Shown here piece after piece: positions 43,152-51,582 of a DNA stretch of 64,000 bases (position 1 is the stretch's first letter; every line of letters starts with the position of its first letter). Below the pieces are notes generated by a model. The model did not search any database and was not told the DNA's origin. It saw only the letters and a list, made by a program, of their open reading frames with translations. The stretch is taken from assembly GCA_963746185.1 (NCBI GenBank), contig CAVVAE010000002.1, forward strand, positions 558,001 to 622,000, given 5' to 3'. Both the position numbers and the translations under genes were made by a program. The stretch comes from CAVVAE01 sp963746185. Lineage in GTDB: Bacteria; Actinomycetota; Actinomycetes; Propionibacteriales; Nocardioidaceae.

Positions 43152-43956
43152 AGGACGAACGGTTCATGAAGGCGTCCCGCCGGATCGGCGTACCGCAGCG
43201 AGGGCACGGTTCACCTTCGCGGCCATAGACGGCGAGCGACCGCTCGAAGTAGCCGGATTCGCCGTTGATGTTGACGTAGAGGGCGTCGAACGACGTACCC
43301 CCTTCACCGAGCGCCTTGGTCATCACGGCCCGACCCTCTGCGAGCAACCGCTCAACCTCAGGCCGTCGCAACGTCTCGGTCGGTCGCGCGTAGTGCAGTC
43401 GGGCGCCCCACAGGGCCTCGTCGGCGTAGATGTTGCCAACCCCGGAGATCAGTGTCTGGTCGAGTAATGCCCGCTTGATGCCGGTACGCCGCTTGCGCAG
43501 GGACGCCCGGAACTGTGTCTCGTCGAAGGCCGGGTCGAGCGGGTCACGCGCGATATGGGCGATCTCGGGTGGAAGCTCTGCGCCGTCGCGCGAGATGAGC
43601 AGGCCGCCGAACATGCGCTGATCGACAAACCGCAAGTCACGGCCTTCAGAGAGCTCGAGAGTGACTCGGAGATGCCGCTCGGCAGCAGCCGCGCGCGGCT
43701 GGACGAGAATCTGGCCGCTCATGCCCAGGTGGCCAAGGAGTGCGTCACCGGACTCCAGTGCCAGCCATAGGTACTTGCCGCGCCGGCGGGCGGCAACGAC
43801 GTGCTGGTCAGCGAGCTGGTCCTCGAAATCGGCGACGCCCGCGACGTGGCGGCGCACAGAACGGGGATGCAGGACGCGGGCCCGCTCGATGGTTTTCCCC
43901 ACGACGAACGACGCCAGGCCGCGGCGTACCACCTCGACCTCAGGCAGCTCAGGCAA
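43105..43956 (-). CDS. mutM: Formamidopyrimidine-DNA glycosylase (Fpg)
   Basis: MutM removes 8-oxoguanine and ring-opened purines and nicks the strand. The 283-residue protein has the PELPEVEVVRRGL start in which Pro2 becomes the catalytic N-terminal amine, the VVAARRRGKYLWL lysine loop, LISGVGNIYADEALW, and the C-terminal zinc finger PCPRCGTPIRR and FTCPRCQ. The start codon is TTG: the required proline follows it directly and no ATG or GTG is available. It lies three bases after the rnc stop. Confidence 0.95.
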   Translation of the reverse strand: MPELPEVEVVRRGLASFVVGKTIERARVLHPRSVRRHVAGVADFEDQLADQHVVAARRRGKYLWLALESGDALLGHLGMSGQILVQPRAAAAERHLRVTLELSEGRDLRFVDQRMFGGLLISRDGAELPPEIAHIARDPLDPAFDETQFRASLRKRRTGIKRALLDQTLISGVGNIYADEALWGARLHYARPTETLRRPEVERLLAEGRAVMTKALGEGGTSFDALYVNINGESGYFERSLAVYGREGEPCPRCGTPIRRDAFMNRSSFTCPRCQPRPRRAHW

Positions 43957-43959
43957 TGG

Positions 43960-44712
43960 TCAGGGGGTGTCGTCGTCAGCGGGTTGCGGAAAACGTGCCT
44001 CGGCGGAGGGGTGCTCAGCCTTGATCGCGTTCCACGCCGTCTCGGCGGCTTGCTGCTCGGCTTCCTTCTTCGAGCGCCCGGTGCCGTGGCCGTAGACGCC
44101 GTCACCGACGCGGACTCGAGCTTCGAACGTCTTCTCGTGGTCGGGTCCGCTGTCGTCGATGAGGTACTCCGGTACGCCGAGCCCGAGGTCAGCGGAGAGC
44201 TCCTGCAGGCTTGTCTTCCAGTCCAAACCGGCGCCGAGTCCGGCGGCCGCAGCCATCAGCGGGTCGAACAGCCGGTGGATGACCATGGCGGCGACTTCGA
44301 AGCCGAGGTCGAGATAGATCGCACCGATCAGGGCCTCGACAGCGTCGGAGAGTATCGACGACTTGTCGCGGCCACCGGTGGAGATCTCGCCGCGGCCGAG
44401 CATGATGTGTTCGCCGAGTCCCAGGGTGCGGGCGACATCGGCGAGGGCGCGCGCGTTGACGACGGCAGCGCGCAACTTGGCGAGTCGACCTTCGGAGAGG
44501 TCAGCATGGGTGAGATACAGCGACTCGGTGACGACGACACCGAGAACGGAGTCGCCGAGGAACTCGAGTCGTTCGTTGGTCGGCAGCCCGCCGTTCTCGT
44601 AGGCGAACGACCGGTGGGTCAGAGCACGATTCAAGAGCTCGGGGTCGAGCGCGTCAACTCCAAGCTGTGCGCAGAGCTCGTCACGCGACAGGCGCAGCGC
44701 TGCAGACTCCAC
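43960..44712 (-). CDS. rnc: Ribonuclease III
   Basis: RNase III cuts double-stranded RNA, including the rRNA precursor. The signature NERLEFLGDSVLGVVV and the second acidic site in ILSDAVEALIGAIYLD are intact, followed by a C-terminal dsRNA-binding domain (DWKTSLQELSADLG, then GRSKKEAEQQAAETAW). The start at GTG 44712 gives about 250 residues and lies 12 bases past the rpmF stop; the frame is open further up but would overlap rpmF. Confidence 0.93.
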   Translation of the reverse strand: MESAALRLSRDELCAQLGVDALDPELLNRALTHRSFAYENGGLPTNERLEFLGDSVLGVVVTESLYLTHADLSEGRLAKLRAAVVNARALADVARTLGLGEHIMLGRGEISTGGRDKSSILSDAVEALIGAIYLDLGFEVAAMVIHRLFDPLMAAAAGLGAGLDWKTSLQELSADLGLGVPEYLIDDSGPDHEKTFEARVRVGDGVYGHGTGRSKKEAEQQAAETAWNAIKAEHPSAEARFPQPADDDTP

Positions 44713-44723
44713 CTCGGCTGACG

Positions 44724-44909
44724 TCAGAGGACCTGACGACGGTCGGCGCGAGCGCCGTACTGCCCACACTCAGGACACGCACGGTGCGGCAGGTGCTTGG
44801 ACTGGCAGGCCGGGTTGGCGCACGTCACGAGCGAAGGGGCGGCAGCCTTCCACTGGGAACGGCGGTGACGCGTGTTGCTGCGCGACATCTTCCGCTTGGG
44901 GACAGCCAC
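44724..44909 (-). CDS. rpmF: Ribosomal protein bL32 (zinc-binding form)
   Basis: The 61-residue protein starts MAVPKRKMSRSNTRHRRSQW, the classic bL32 opening, and keeps both cysteine pairs (CANPAC and CPECG), so it is the zinc-binding type. It starts two bases after the DUF177 stop and is followed by rnc and mutM, the usual order. Confidence 0.96.
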   Translation of the reverse strand: MAVPKRKMSRSNTRHRRSQWKAAAPSLVTCANPACQSKHLPHRACPECGQYGARADRRQVL

Positions 44910-44911
44910 GG

Positions 44912-45475
44912 TTACTCCTCTTCATCCTCGCCAGCACGGTTGCCGGCGGAGTTGGTCTTCAGTGCTGAGAGCGACGCCCACCGTGGGTCGATGCTCTCCT
45001 CGTGCGCGTGGCCGGGGTGGTCCGAGAGCCGCACCCCGCACTCGAGGCACAGTCCCTGGCAGTCCGACTCGCACACCGGTTGGAACGGCAGCGCGAGCAC
45101 TACCGAGTCCCGGAGTACCGGTTCGAGATCCAGCAGCTCACCGTCGAGCCGGCTGGCCTCGTCCTCCTCGGCGTCGCTCTCGGGATAGACGTACAACTCC
45201 TGGAGCGACACCTCGAGGTCGTCCTCGATCGGCTCCAGGCATCGTGCGCACTCTCCGATGAGCGTGACCCACGCCTGGCCAGACGCGAGCACCCCTTCCA
45301 TCACCGCTTCGAGCCGAAGGTCCAGCTCGACCGGCGACCCTTCAGGGACACCAAGCAACTCGATACCGAGATCTGACGGCGCCGGCAACGTGAGTTCGAG
45401 GCTCTGCATCGATCCGGGGCGTCGGCCAAGCTCGTGAGTGTTGATCACGAACGGCGAACGCGGGTCGAGACGCAT
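44912..45475 (-). CDS. yceD: YceD/DUF177 family protein
   Basis: The 187-residue protein shows the DUF177 pattern: the acidic N-terminal half, the central GECARCLEPIEDDLEV, and the C-terminal VCESDCQGLCLECGVRL cysteine cluster, DPRWASLSALK close to the end. YceD homologues are tied to 23S rRNA levels and always precede rpmF, as here. The last residues are acidic (GEDEEE). Confidence 0.92.
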   Translation of the reverse strand: MRLDPRSPFVINTHELGRRPGSMQSLELTLPAPSDLGIELLGVPEGSPVELDLRLEAVMEGVLASGQAWVTLIGECARCLEPIEDDLEVSLQELYVYPESDAEEDEASRLDGELLDLEPVLRDSVVLALPFQPVCESDCQGLCLECGVRLSDHPGHAHEESIDPRWASLSALKTNSAGNRAGEDEEE

Positions 45476-45571
45476 CGCAGATGAACTTCCGATAGACGGG
45501 CACCACAGATCGCCGCCCTTGGGAAAGGCAGCGCCTTAGCGTAACGGGTGGCCCTGTCTCGCCTCAAATCG

Positions 45572-46087
45572 TCAGTGTTGGGGCAGCGGGGGCCCTTCGG
45601 CATCCTGCTCGGCAATCGAGTCGAGGCTGGTCTGGTCGAGCTGCCAGCGGCCGTGCAGCCGGTCGCGGCCACGAGTCACGGCATCGAGCGTCTTGTGCAG
45701 GGAGATCTCGAAGTTGGCCAGGCGGGTGTCGACGTACTCGTCGGTCTCCTTGCGGAGGGCCTCACACTCGCGTTTGGCCTCTTCATGCATCTGCTCTGCC
45801 TCGCGGGTGGCGATCTTGTGGACGTCGGTCTCCGAGACCAGGCGATCCCGCTCGTTGAACGCCTCGACCAGGATCCGCTCGGCTCGCTCTTTCGCGTCAT
45901 GGACCACCGAGTCGCGCTCGGCGTAGACACGCTCGGAATGCTCCAAAGCCGCTGGCACGGCTTCTTCGAGCTGGCGAATGACGGCCAGCACTTCGGCACG
46001 GTTGATCACCGCGGACGACGACATCGGCATGGAACGAGCGCCTTCGATCATCGATCGCAGCTCATCGATCAATTGCTTGACGTCCAC
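45572..46087 (-). CDS. DivIVA-like coiled-coil protein
   Basis: A 171-residue predicted coiled coil with long Glu/Arg/Ala helices (EHSERVYAERDSVVHDAKERAERIL, AEQMHEEAKRECEALRKETDEYV) and a short N-terminal VDVKQLIDELRSMIEGAR. It resembles the shorter cell-division-initiation (DivIVA/SepIVA-like) proteins found next to coaD in Actinobacteria, which work at the growing cell wall. The GTG at 46087 has AGAGG eight bases upstream. Confidence 0.8.
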   Translation of the reverse strand: MDVKQLIDELRSMIEGARSMPMSSSAVINRAEVLAVIRQLEEAVPAALEHSERVYAERDSVVHDAKERAERILVEAFNERDRLVSETDVHKIATREAEQMHEEAKRECEALRKETDEYVDTRLANFEISLHKTLDAVTRGRDRLHGRWQLDQTSLDSIAEQDAEGPPLPQH

Positions 46088-46154
46088 GGATGTGGCCTCT
46101 TTTCTGTGCCCCGAACCCATTGTCTTCCCCGCCAACTACCTTGCGAGCCGCTGT

Positions 46155-46625
46155 TCAGAGTCGCTCCTTGAGGCGTTCGAAGACATACGACGGTACGAGT
46201 TTTGACACGTCACCGCCAAATCGCGCGACCTCTTTGACCAGGCTAGACGCCAAAAATGACCACTCCGGGCTGGTCGGGATGAAGACGGTCTCCACGTCGG
46301 CGAGGCTGGAGTTCATCTGCGCCATCTGCAGCTCGTAGTCGAAGTCGCTGACGGCCCGCAGGCCCTTGACGATGGCCTGAATCCCGTTGTCGCGGCAGAA
46401 ATCAACCAACAGTCCTTCGAAGGACGCCACCTTGACGTTGTCGAATTCGCTGACCATCTCGCCAAGCATGCTGAGCCGTTCATCGACGGTGAACAGGCCT
46501 TGCTTGTTCTCGTTGACGAGGACAGCCACGGTCACCTCGTCGAACAAGCCAGCCGCCCTGGAGATGATGTCGAGGTGACCGAAGGTCGGCGGATCGAACG
46601 ACCCTGGACAGACTGCTCGTCGCAT
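46155..46625 (-). CDS. coaD: Phosphopantetheine adenylyltransferase
   Basis: CoaD joins 4'-phosphopantetheine to AMP in coenzyme A synthesis. The 156-residue protein has the nucleotidyltransferase motif in CPGSFDPPTFGHLDII (TxGH), the substrate-binding VKGLRAVSDFDYELQMAQMN and the PEWSFLASSLVKEVARFGGDV segment with the ISSS/SSLV ribose contact. AAGGAG lies ahead of the ATG. It follows rsmD in one unit. Confidence 0.95.
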   Translation of the reverse strand: MRRAVCPGSFDPPTFGHLDIISRAAGLFDEVTVAVLVNENKQGLFTVDERLSMLGEMVSEFDNVKVASFEGLLVDFCRDNGIQAIVKGLRAVSDFDYELQMAQMNSSLADVETVFIPTSPEWSFLASSLVKEVARFGGDVSKLVPSYVFERLKERL

Positions 46626-46636
46626 CCGTGACTCCT

Positions 46637-47227
46637 TCAGACCGCATCATCAGGATCGGCGGCTCGGTGTGCCGCGCGACCGTACCAGAGCATTGTCTCG
46701 CCGTATTTCTTCTCGCGCACCCCCTCCAGCCCCACAGGCCACATCCATGTGCCGTCACGGCGGGGCCGCTCGACCACGACAAGAGCGTCGGGACTGAACC
46801 AGCCGGCGGCTTTCAAGGCTGTGATCGTGTCGAAAACCGCCCCCTTCTCCATCGTGTACGGCGGGTCGGCGTACACCACGTCGAAGGGTCCGCCAGGCCC
46901 ACCGTGCGGGAGCCGTTCGGCCTTGGCTGACAGCACCGTGACGCCGTCGAAGCCGAGCTGCTTTGCGTTGGACCGGATCAGGGCTGCGGTGGCACGGTCC
47001 TGCTCGACGAGCACGACTTCGGTAGCGCCGCGCGACCTGGCTTCGAGTCCGACAGCTCCCGAGCCGGCAAAGAGGTCGAGGAAACGGGTCCCGGCGAGGG
47101 TCCCGAGCTCGGACTCCAAGGCCGAGAACAAGGCCTCTCGAACTCGATCCGACGTCGGCCGGGTGGCCGTTCCGTGCGGCGTCTTGAGGCGTCGCCCTCG
47201 CGCGGCTCCCGCAATGATGCGCGTCAT
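46637..47227 (-). CDS. rsmD: 16S rRNA (guanine966-N2)-methyltransferase RsmD
   Basis: The 196-residue protein is RsmD: MTRIIAGAARGRRLKTP, RPTSDRVREALFSAL, the SAM site FLDLFAGSGAVGLEARSRGA, and the N-methyltransferase motif VVYADPPY. It modifies G966 in the 30S subunit. Its ATG overlaps the recG stop (ATGA), and coaD follows 12 bases after its end. Confidence 0.94.
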   Translation of the reverse strand: MTRIIAGAARGRRLKTPHGTATRPTSDRVREALFSALESELGTLAGTRFLDLFAGSGAVGLEARSRGATEVVLVEQDRATAALIRSNAKQLGFDGVTVLSAKAERLPHGGPGGPFDVVYADPPYTMEKGAVFDTITALKAAGWFSPDALVVVERPRRDGTWMWPVGLEGVREKKYGETMLWYGRAAHRAADPDDAV

Positions 47228-49419
47228 GATCTCTCCAGGTAGTTGGCCTGCTCTGTCCGCACGAGCTCGTCGACCAGTCCGGCGAGCTCGGTATGCCGTT
47301 CGAGTGCCGGGTCGTGCTCGACGACCTGCTCGGCGGCCTGGCGGGCATCACTGATGACGTCCTCGTCGCGAAGCACCGACAACAGGCGCAGGCTCGAGCG
47401 GCGACCGGACTGGCTCGCCCCGAGAACGTCGCCCTCGCGCCGGTTCTCCAGATCGAGGCGGGACAGCTCGAATCCGTCGGACGTCGCGGCGACGCCGTCG
47501 AGCCGCTCGCGCGACCGGGTGCCTTCAGGCGCCTCGGTGACGAGCAGGCACAACCCAGGCACGTCGCTACGGCCGACCCGGCCGCGGAGCTGGTGCAGCT
47601 GGGAGACGCCATAGCGGTCAGCGTCCATCACGACCATCACCGAGGCGTTGGCGACGTCGACGCCGACCTCGATCACGGTCGTCGCGACCAGCACATCGAT
47701 GTCTCCGGCGGCGAAGCGCCGCATCAGGTCGTCTTTCTCGTCAGACGGCAACTTCCCGTGCAGCATGAAGACGCGCAACCCCGACAAGGGTCCGCCGACG
47801 AGCTCGGCGGCCACGTCGGCGACAGCGAGAGGCGGCCGACGTGGTGTCGTTGCCTCGTCGTCAGGCAACGGATCCTGCATCGCCGACTCGGGGTCACCGC
47901 CGATGCGCGGGCAGACGACATACACCTGGTGCCCCTTGCCGACCTCCTCGCGAACCCGGCTCCAGACCCGCTCCATCCAGTCGGGTCGCTCGGCGGCGGG
48001 TACGACGGTCGACTGGATCTCGGCCCGGCCGAGCGGGAGTTCGCGGAGCGTCGACACGTCGAGGTCTCCGAACACGGTCATCGCGACGGTCCTCGGGATC
48101 GGGGTCGCGGTCATCACCAGCACGTGAGGAGGCGTGAAGCCAGCCTTGTCAGTGAGGGCGGCGCGCTGCTCCACCCCGAACCGGTGCTGCTCGTCGACGA
48201 CGACGAGGCCGAGGTCGGCGAACTGCACCTGGTCCTCCAGGAGGGCATGCGTGCCGATCACGATGCCTGCCGCGCCTGACGCTGCATCGAGCAGGGCGCC
48301 GCGTCGCCGCGCCGCCGGCATCGACCCGGTGATCAGGGCGACTCGGGTGGCGTCTTCGGCGCCGCCCAACATGCCGCCTTCGGCCATCGGACCGAGCAGC
48401 GCCAGGATCGACCGGTGGTGCTGGGCTGCGAGCACCTCGGTCGGAGCTAGCATGGCGGCCTGCCCGCCGGCATCGACAACCTGGAGCATCGCGCGGAGTG
48501 CGACCACCGTCTTACCGGAGCCGACCTCTCCCTGAAGCAGCCGGTGCATCGGGTGCGGCCGGGTCAGATCGCCGGCGATCTCTGCGCCAATGGTCTGCTG
48601 GCCCTGCGTCAGCTCGAACGGCAGCGAGGCGTCGAAGCGGTCGAGCAGCCCACCGTCGCGCGCCGCGCGAGGAGCGGCGGTCAGCGACTTCATCAGCTGC
48701 CGCCGCTGGGCGAGCACCGTCTGGAGCACGAAGGCCTCGTCGAAACGCAAGCGGTCGCGGGCAGCTGCCCATTCGGCAGGGTCGGCAGGCCGATGGACCT
48801 GCCGAATGGCATCTGCGTAGTTGAGGAGGCCGCGGTCGCGGCGAAGCTCGTCGGGCAGCGGGTCAGGGAAGTCGTCGATCGCGTCGAGGACGAGCGCGAT
48901 GCACTCCATGATCACCTTGGACGTGATCTTGGCGGTGGCTGGGTAGATCGGGAACCAGCGGGCTACCTCCTCGGTCTCGAACTCACCGATGTCGCTCCCG
49001 CGGCCGAGGATCTCGCAGGTGGGCTGTGCCAGCTGACGGCGATTGCGGAACAACCCGACCTTGCCGCTGAACAGGGCGATGGTGCCGGGTTGGAGCTGAC
49101 CGCTCTTCCACGGTTGCCGGAAGAAGGTCAGCAGCAGCTGGCGCTCACCATCGGTGACCACGACCTCGGTGCGGGTGGCGCGACGGCCCCCGGCCTTGGG
49201 CTGGTAGGTGCTGTTGGTGACGCTGACCGTCTTGGCCAGCACGGTGACGTGCTCGTCGAGCGCGAGCTCGCTGAAGTCCGTGAGCTTGCCGCGGTCGGCG
49301 AGGCGTCGGGGGTAGTGCGCCAGCAGGTCAGCGACGGTCTCGAAGCCGAACGCGTCCTTCAGGGCATTGGCCGAGCGGGCGCCGACGAGACCACGCAGCT
49401 GCGTTTCGAATGTCGCCAT
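47224..49419 (-). CDS. recG: ATP-dependent DNA helicase RecG
   Basis: RecG remodels stalled forks and Holliday junctions. The 731-residue protein has the N-terminal wedge OB-fold, the Walker A GEVGSGKTVVALRAM, the helicase II box VVVDEQHRFGVEQR, motif III MTATPIPRT and the C-terminal VI box QLRGRVGRSDVPG. I start at the ATG at 49419, which overlaps the stop of the DAK gene; a GTG one codon earlier is equally good. rsmD follows with an ATGA overlap. Confidence 0.95.
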   Translation of the reverse strand: MATFETQLRGLVGARSANALKDAFGFETVADLLAHYPRRLADRGKLTDFSELALDEHVTVLAKTVSVTNSTYQPKAGGRRATRTEVVVTDGERQLLLTFFRQPWKSGQLQPGTIALFSGKVGLFRNRRQLAQPTCEILGRGSDIGEFETEEVARWFPIYPATAKITSKVIMECIALVLDAIDDFPDPLPDELRRDRGLLNYADAIRQVHRPADPAEWAAARDRLRFDEAFVLQTVLAQRRQLMKSLTAAPRAARDGGLLDRFDASLPFELTQGQQTIGAEIAGDLTRPHPMHRLLQGEVGSGKTVVALRAMLQVVDAGGQAAMLAPTEVLAAQHHRSILALLGPMAEGGMLGGAEDATRVALITGSMPAARRRGALLDAASGAAGIVIGTHALLEDQVQFADLGLVVVDEQHRFGVEQRAALTDKAGFTPPHVLVMTATPIPRTVAMTVFGDLDVSTLRELPLGRAEIQSTVVPAAERPDWMERVWSRVREEVGKGHQVYVVCPRIGGDPESAMQDPLPDDEATTPRRPPLAVADVAAELVGGPLSGLRVFMLHGKLPSDEKDDLMRRFAAGDIDVLVATTVIEVGVDVANASVMVVMDADRYGVSQLHQLRGRVGRSDVPGLCLLVTEAPEGTRSRERLDGVAATSDGFELSRLDLENRREGDVLGASQSGRRSSLRLLSVLRDEDVISDARQAAEQVVEHDPALERHTELAGLVDELVRTEQANYLERS

Positions 49420-51047
49420 CACTCCACCCCGATGAGGAGCGGGTAGCGCTCTTGTCCCCCGTCGTAGACGAGGACCTCGATGTCGGGGCGGGTGCTCGCC
49501 ACGTGGGACGTCACCCGTCGTACGAGCTCGTCATTGCTGTCGACGCCGGTCACCAAGGTCACGAGCTCACCACCACCAGAGAGCAACCGGTCGACGATCT
49601 CGACCGCCGCGTCATCGAGAGCACCGCCCACGAGCGCGAAGTCACCGTCGACGATGCCCAGGGTGTCTCCGGTCTGGCAGGGACCGGCCATCGTCATCGC
49701 GTCGCGCGCAGCGACCGTGACGGCTCCGTGCCGCGCGTGACCGGCCGCTGAGGTCATATGGACGACGTCCTCGTCGAAGGACCGAGCCGAGTCGTGCACC
49801 GCGGCGGCCGCCAATCCCTGCACCTGCGCGCGGGTGGGAATGACCGCAGCCCGAATCCCTTCGTCGCGCGCCGCCTGGGCAGCGGCTTCGGCCACGGCCA
49901 CGCTGTCGGCGTCGTTGGGAAGCACGATCACCTCGGCGGCGTGGGTGGTCCGGATCGCGTCGAGGACCTCGCCGGTGGAGCATCGTCGTCCGGGTCCGCC
50001 TGGTACGACGACGGCACCTGCCTCTGCAAACAGCCCCAGCAGCCCAGGCCCCGCTGCTACGGCCACGATGCCGCGTTGCCCGGTGATGGTACGACGCCGC
50101 GCTGCCGTTGCCTGGCTCATCTGCTCCGCGAAGTGAGTGACGCGGACACGATAAGGACGACCCGCCTCGATGCCCGCCTCGATGGCGGCGCCCACGTCGT
50201 CGACGTGGACATGGATGTTCCAGAGTTGGTCGCCTCCGACGACGACGAGCGAGTCACCGAGGGGGCCGAGACGTTCCCGGAGTGTCGGAATCGCGGCCCT
50301 GTCGGCGTCCAACAGGTACATGACTTCGTAGGCCGGGCCATCCTCTGACAGGTCGGCTTCGCTCGCGATCGGCACAGGTAGTGGCGTGCGCGCCTGGTAT
50401 TGATTGGCAGGGCGCTTGCCGGTGAACGCTTCCTCTGCGGCATCGAGGATGACGCAGAGACCACGACCTCCGGCGTCGACGACCCCCGCGGCGCGCAGCA
50501 CCTCGAGCTGTTCGGTCGTCCGCTCGAGCGCCTCGCGGGCTGCGGTGGCCGCGGCGCGGATGACGAACCCCATCTGGGCGGTCAGCTCCTCGGGCGCCTC
50601 AGGCACTGCATCTTGGGCGGCGTCACCGGCAGCACGTGCCACCGTCAGCATCGTGCCCTCGACGGGTGTCGCGACTGCCTCGTAGGCGGCATCGGCGGCC
50701 AGCGTAAGCGTGTCAGCCAACAGCTGTCCGGGCTTGCTGGGGTCGCCACGCAGCAGCTGGTCAGCCCCAGCCCGCATCAGCTGGGAGAGGATCACACCGG
50801 AGTTGCCCCGAGCGCCGAGCAAGGCACCACGAGCGAACACCGTCAGCGCGCTGACCAGCGACGATGGCTCGGCATCGACGATGGACTGCCGAGCCGCCTC
50901 GAACGTGAGGTAGAGGTTGGTACCGGTGTCGCCGTCGGGCACGGGATAGACATTGAGGGCGTCGATCTCCTCTCGCGCGACCCCGAGGGCCTCCAGCGCG
51001 AGGTCGCACCAGCGCATCAACAGCGCTACTTCGGGTGACTCGCTCAC
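49419..51047 (-). CDS. DAK2-domain (FakA/YloV-like) fatty-acid kinase-type protein
   Basis: The 542-residue protein has the FakA layout: a DAK2 (DhaL) nucleotide-binding domain with ALNVYPVPDGDTGTNLYLT, ARGALLGARGNSGVILSQLMR and VDAGGRGLCVILDA, then the YloV middle and C-terminal domains. In Firmicutes FakA phosphorylates fatty acids bound to FakB; the actinobacterial role is less clear. The start is a GTG at 51047. It precedes recG and is divergent from rpmB. Confidence 0.9.
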   Translation of the reverse strand: MSESPEVALLMRWCDLALEALGVAREEIDALNVYPVPDGDTGTNLYLTFEAARQSIVDAEPSSLVSALTVFARGALLGARGNSGVILSQLMRAGADQLLRGDPSKPGQLLADTLTLAADAAYEAVATPVEGTMLTVARAAGDAAQDAVPEAPEELTAQMGFVIRAAATAAREALERTTEQLEVLRAAGVVDAGGRGLCVILDAAEEAFTGKRPANQYQARTPLPVPIASEADLSEDGPAYEVMYLLDADRAAIPTLRERLGPLGDSLVVVGGDQLWNIHVHVDDVGAAIEAGIEAGRPYRVRVTHFAEQMSQATAARRRTITGQRGIVAVAAGPGLLGLFAEAGAVVVPGGPGRRCSTGEVLDAIRTTHAAEVIVLPNDADSVAVAEAAAQAARDEGIRAAVIPTRAQVQGLAAAAVHDSARSFDEDVVHMTSAAGHARHGAVTVAARDAMTMAGPCQTGDTLGIVDGDFALVGGALDDAAVEIVDRLLSGGGELVTLVTGVDSNDELVRRVTSHVASTRPDIEVLVYDGGQERYPLLIGVE

Positions 51048-51277
51048 GGGATCGATCTTTCGGGTCGTCGCGCTGGGCGGGTGACGTCAGGCTTCGTACC
51101 CGCGGAGGATTCCAAAACCCTAGCCCCCAGCGGCCACAGATCGCCGATTGGCGCCGAGCGCGGCGGATCCGTTATTCTTGCTAGGTTGCCCGGTCTGGAT
51201 TCGAGCACGACGCCGAACCGCTGCCGGATGACAACGCGACATCTCAGATCTGATTCCCGTGATTTCAGGAGTACACC

Positions 51278-51463
51278 GTGGCTGCCGTCTGTGACATCTG
51301 CGCCAAGCGCCCCGAGTTTGGCCACAACGTGTCGCACTCGCACCGTCGTACCAAGCGTCGCTTCGACCCGAACATCCAGCGGGTTCGCGCGGTCGTCAAC
51401 GGTACGCCGAAGCGACTCAACGTGTGCACGTCCTGCCTCAAGGCCGGGAAGGTCACTCGCTGA
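51278..51463 (+). CDS. rpmB: Ribosomal protein bL28 (zinc-binding form)
   Basis: The 61-residue protein starts AAVCDICAKRPEFGHNVSHSH and closes with LNVCTSCLKAGKVTR, so both CxxC zinc pairs are present. The start is a GTG at 51278 with CAGGAG nine bases upstream. It is alone on the plus strand, followed by a Rho-independent terminator, and the adjacent STAND-like island begins past it. Confidence 0.96.
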   Translation: MAAVCDICAKRPEFGHNVSHSHRRTKRRFDPNIQRVRAVVNGTPKRLNVCTSCLKAGKVTR

Positions 51464-51484
51464 CCTGACCGCCTCAGCACCAGG

Positions 51485-51520
51485 GCCTCGAGATCCTTCC
51501 GATCTCGGGGCTTTTGCTTT
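51485..51520 (+). terminator. Rho-independent terminator of rpmB
   Basis: An 11-base-pair stem (GCCTCGAGATC at 51485-51495 with GATCTCGGGGC at 51501-51511, one G-T pair) with a CTTCC loop is followed by TTTTGCTTT. It stands about 20 bases after the rpmB stop. Confidence 0.85.
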
Positions 51521-51582
51521 CGCCGGCGGCGACTGGCGCCTGCGGGCCCCGGGCTCGGGTGTCCTCGCCATCGAGAACGTGA

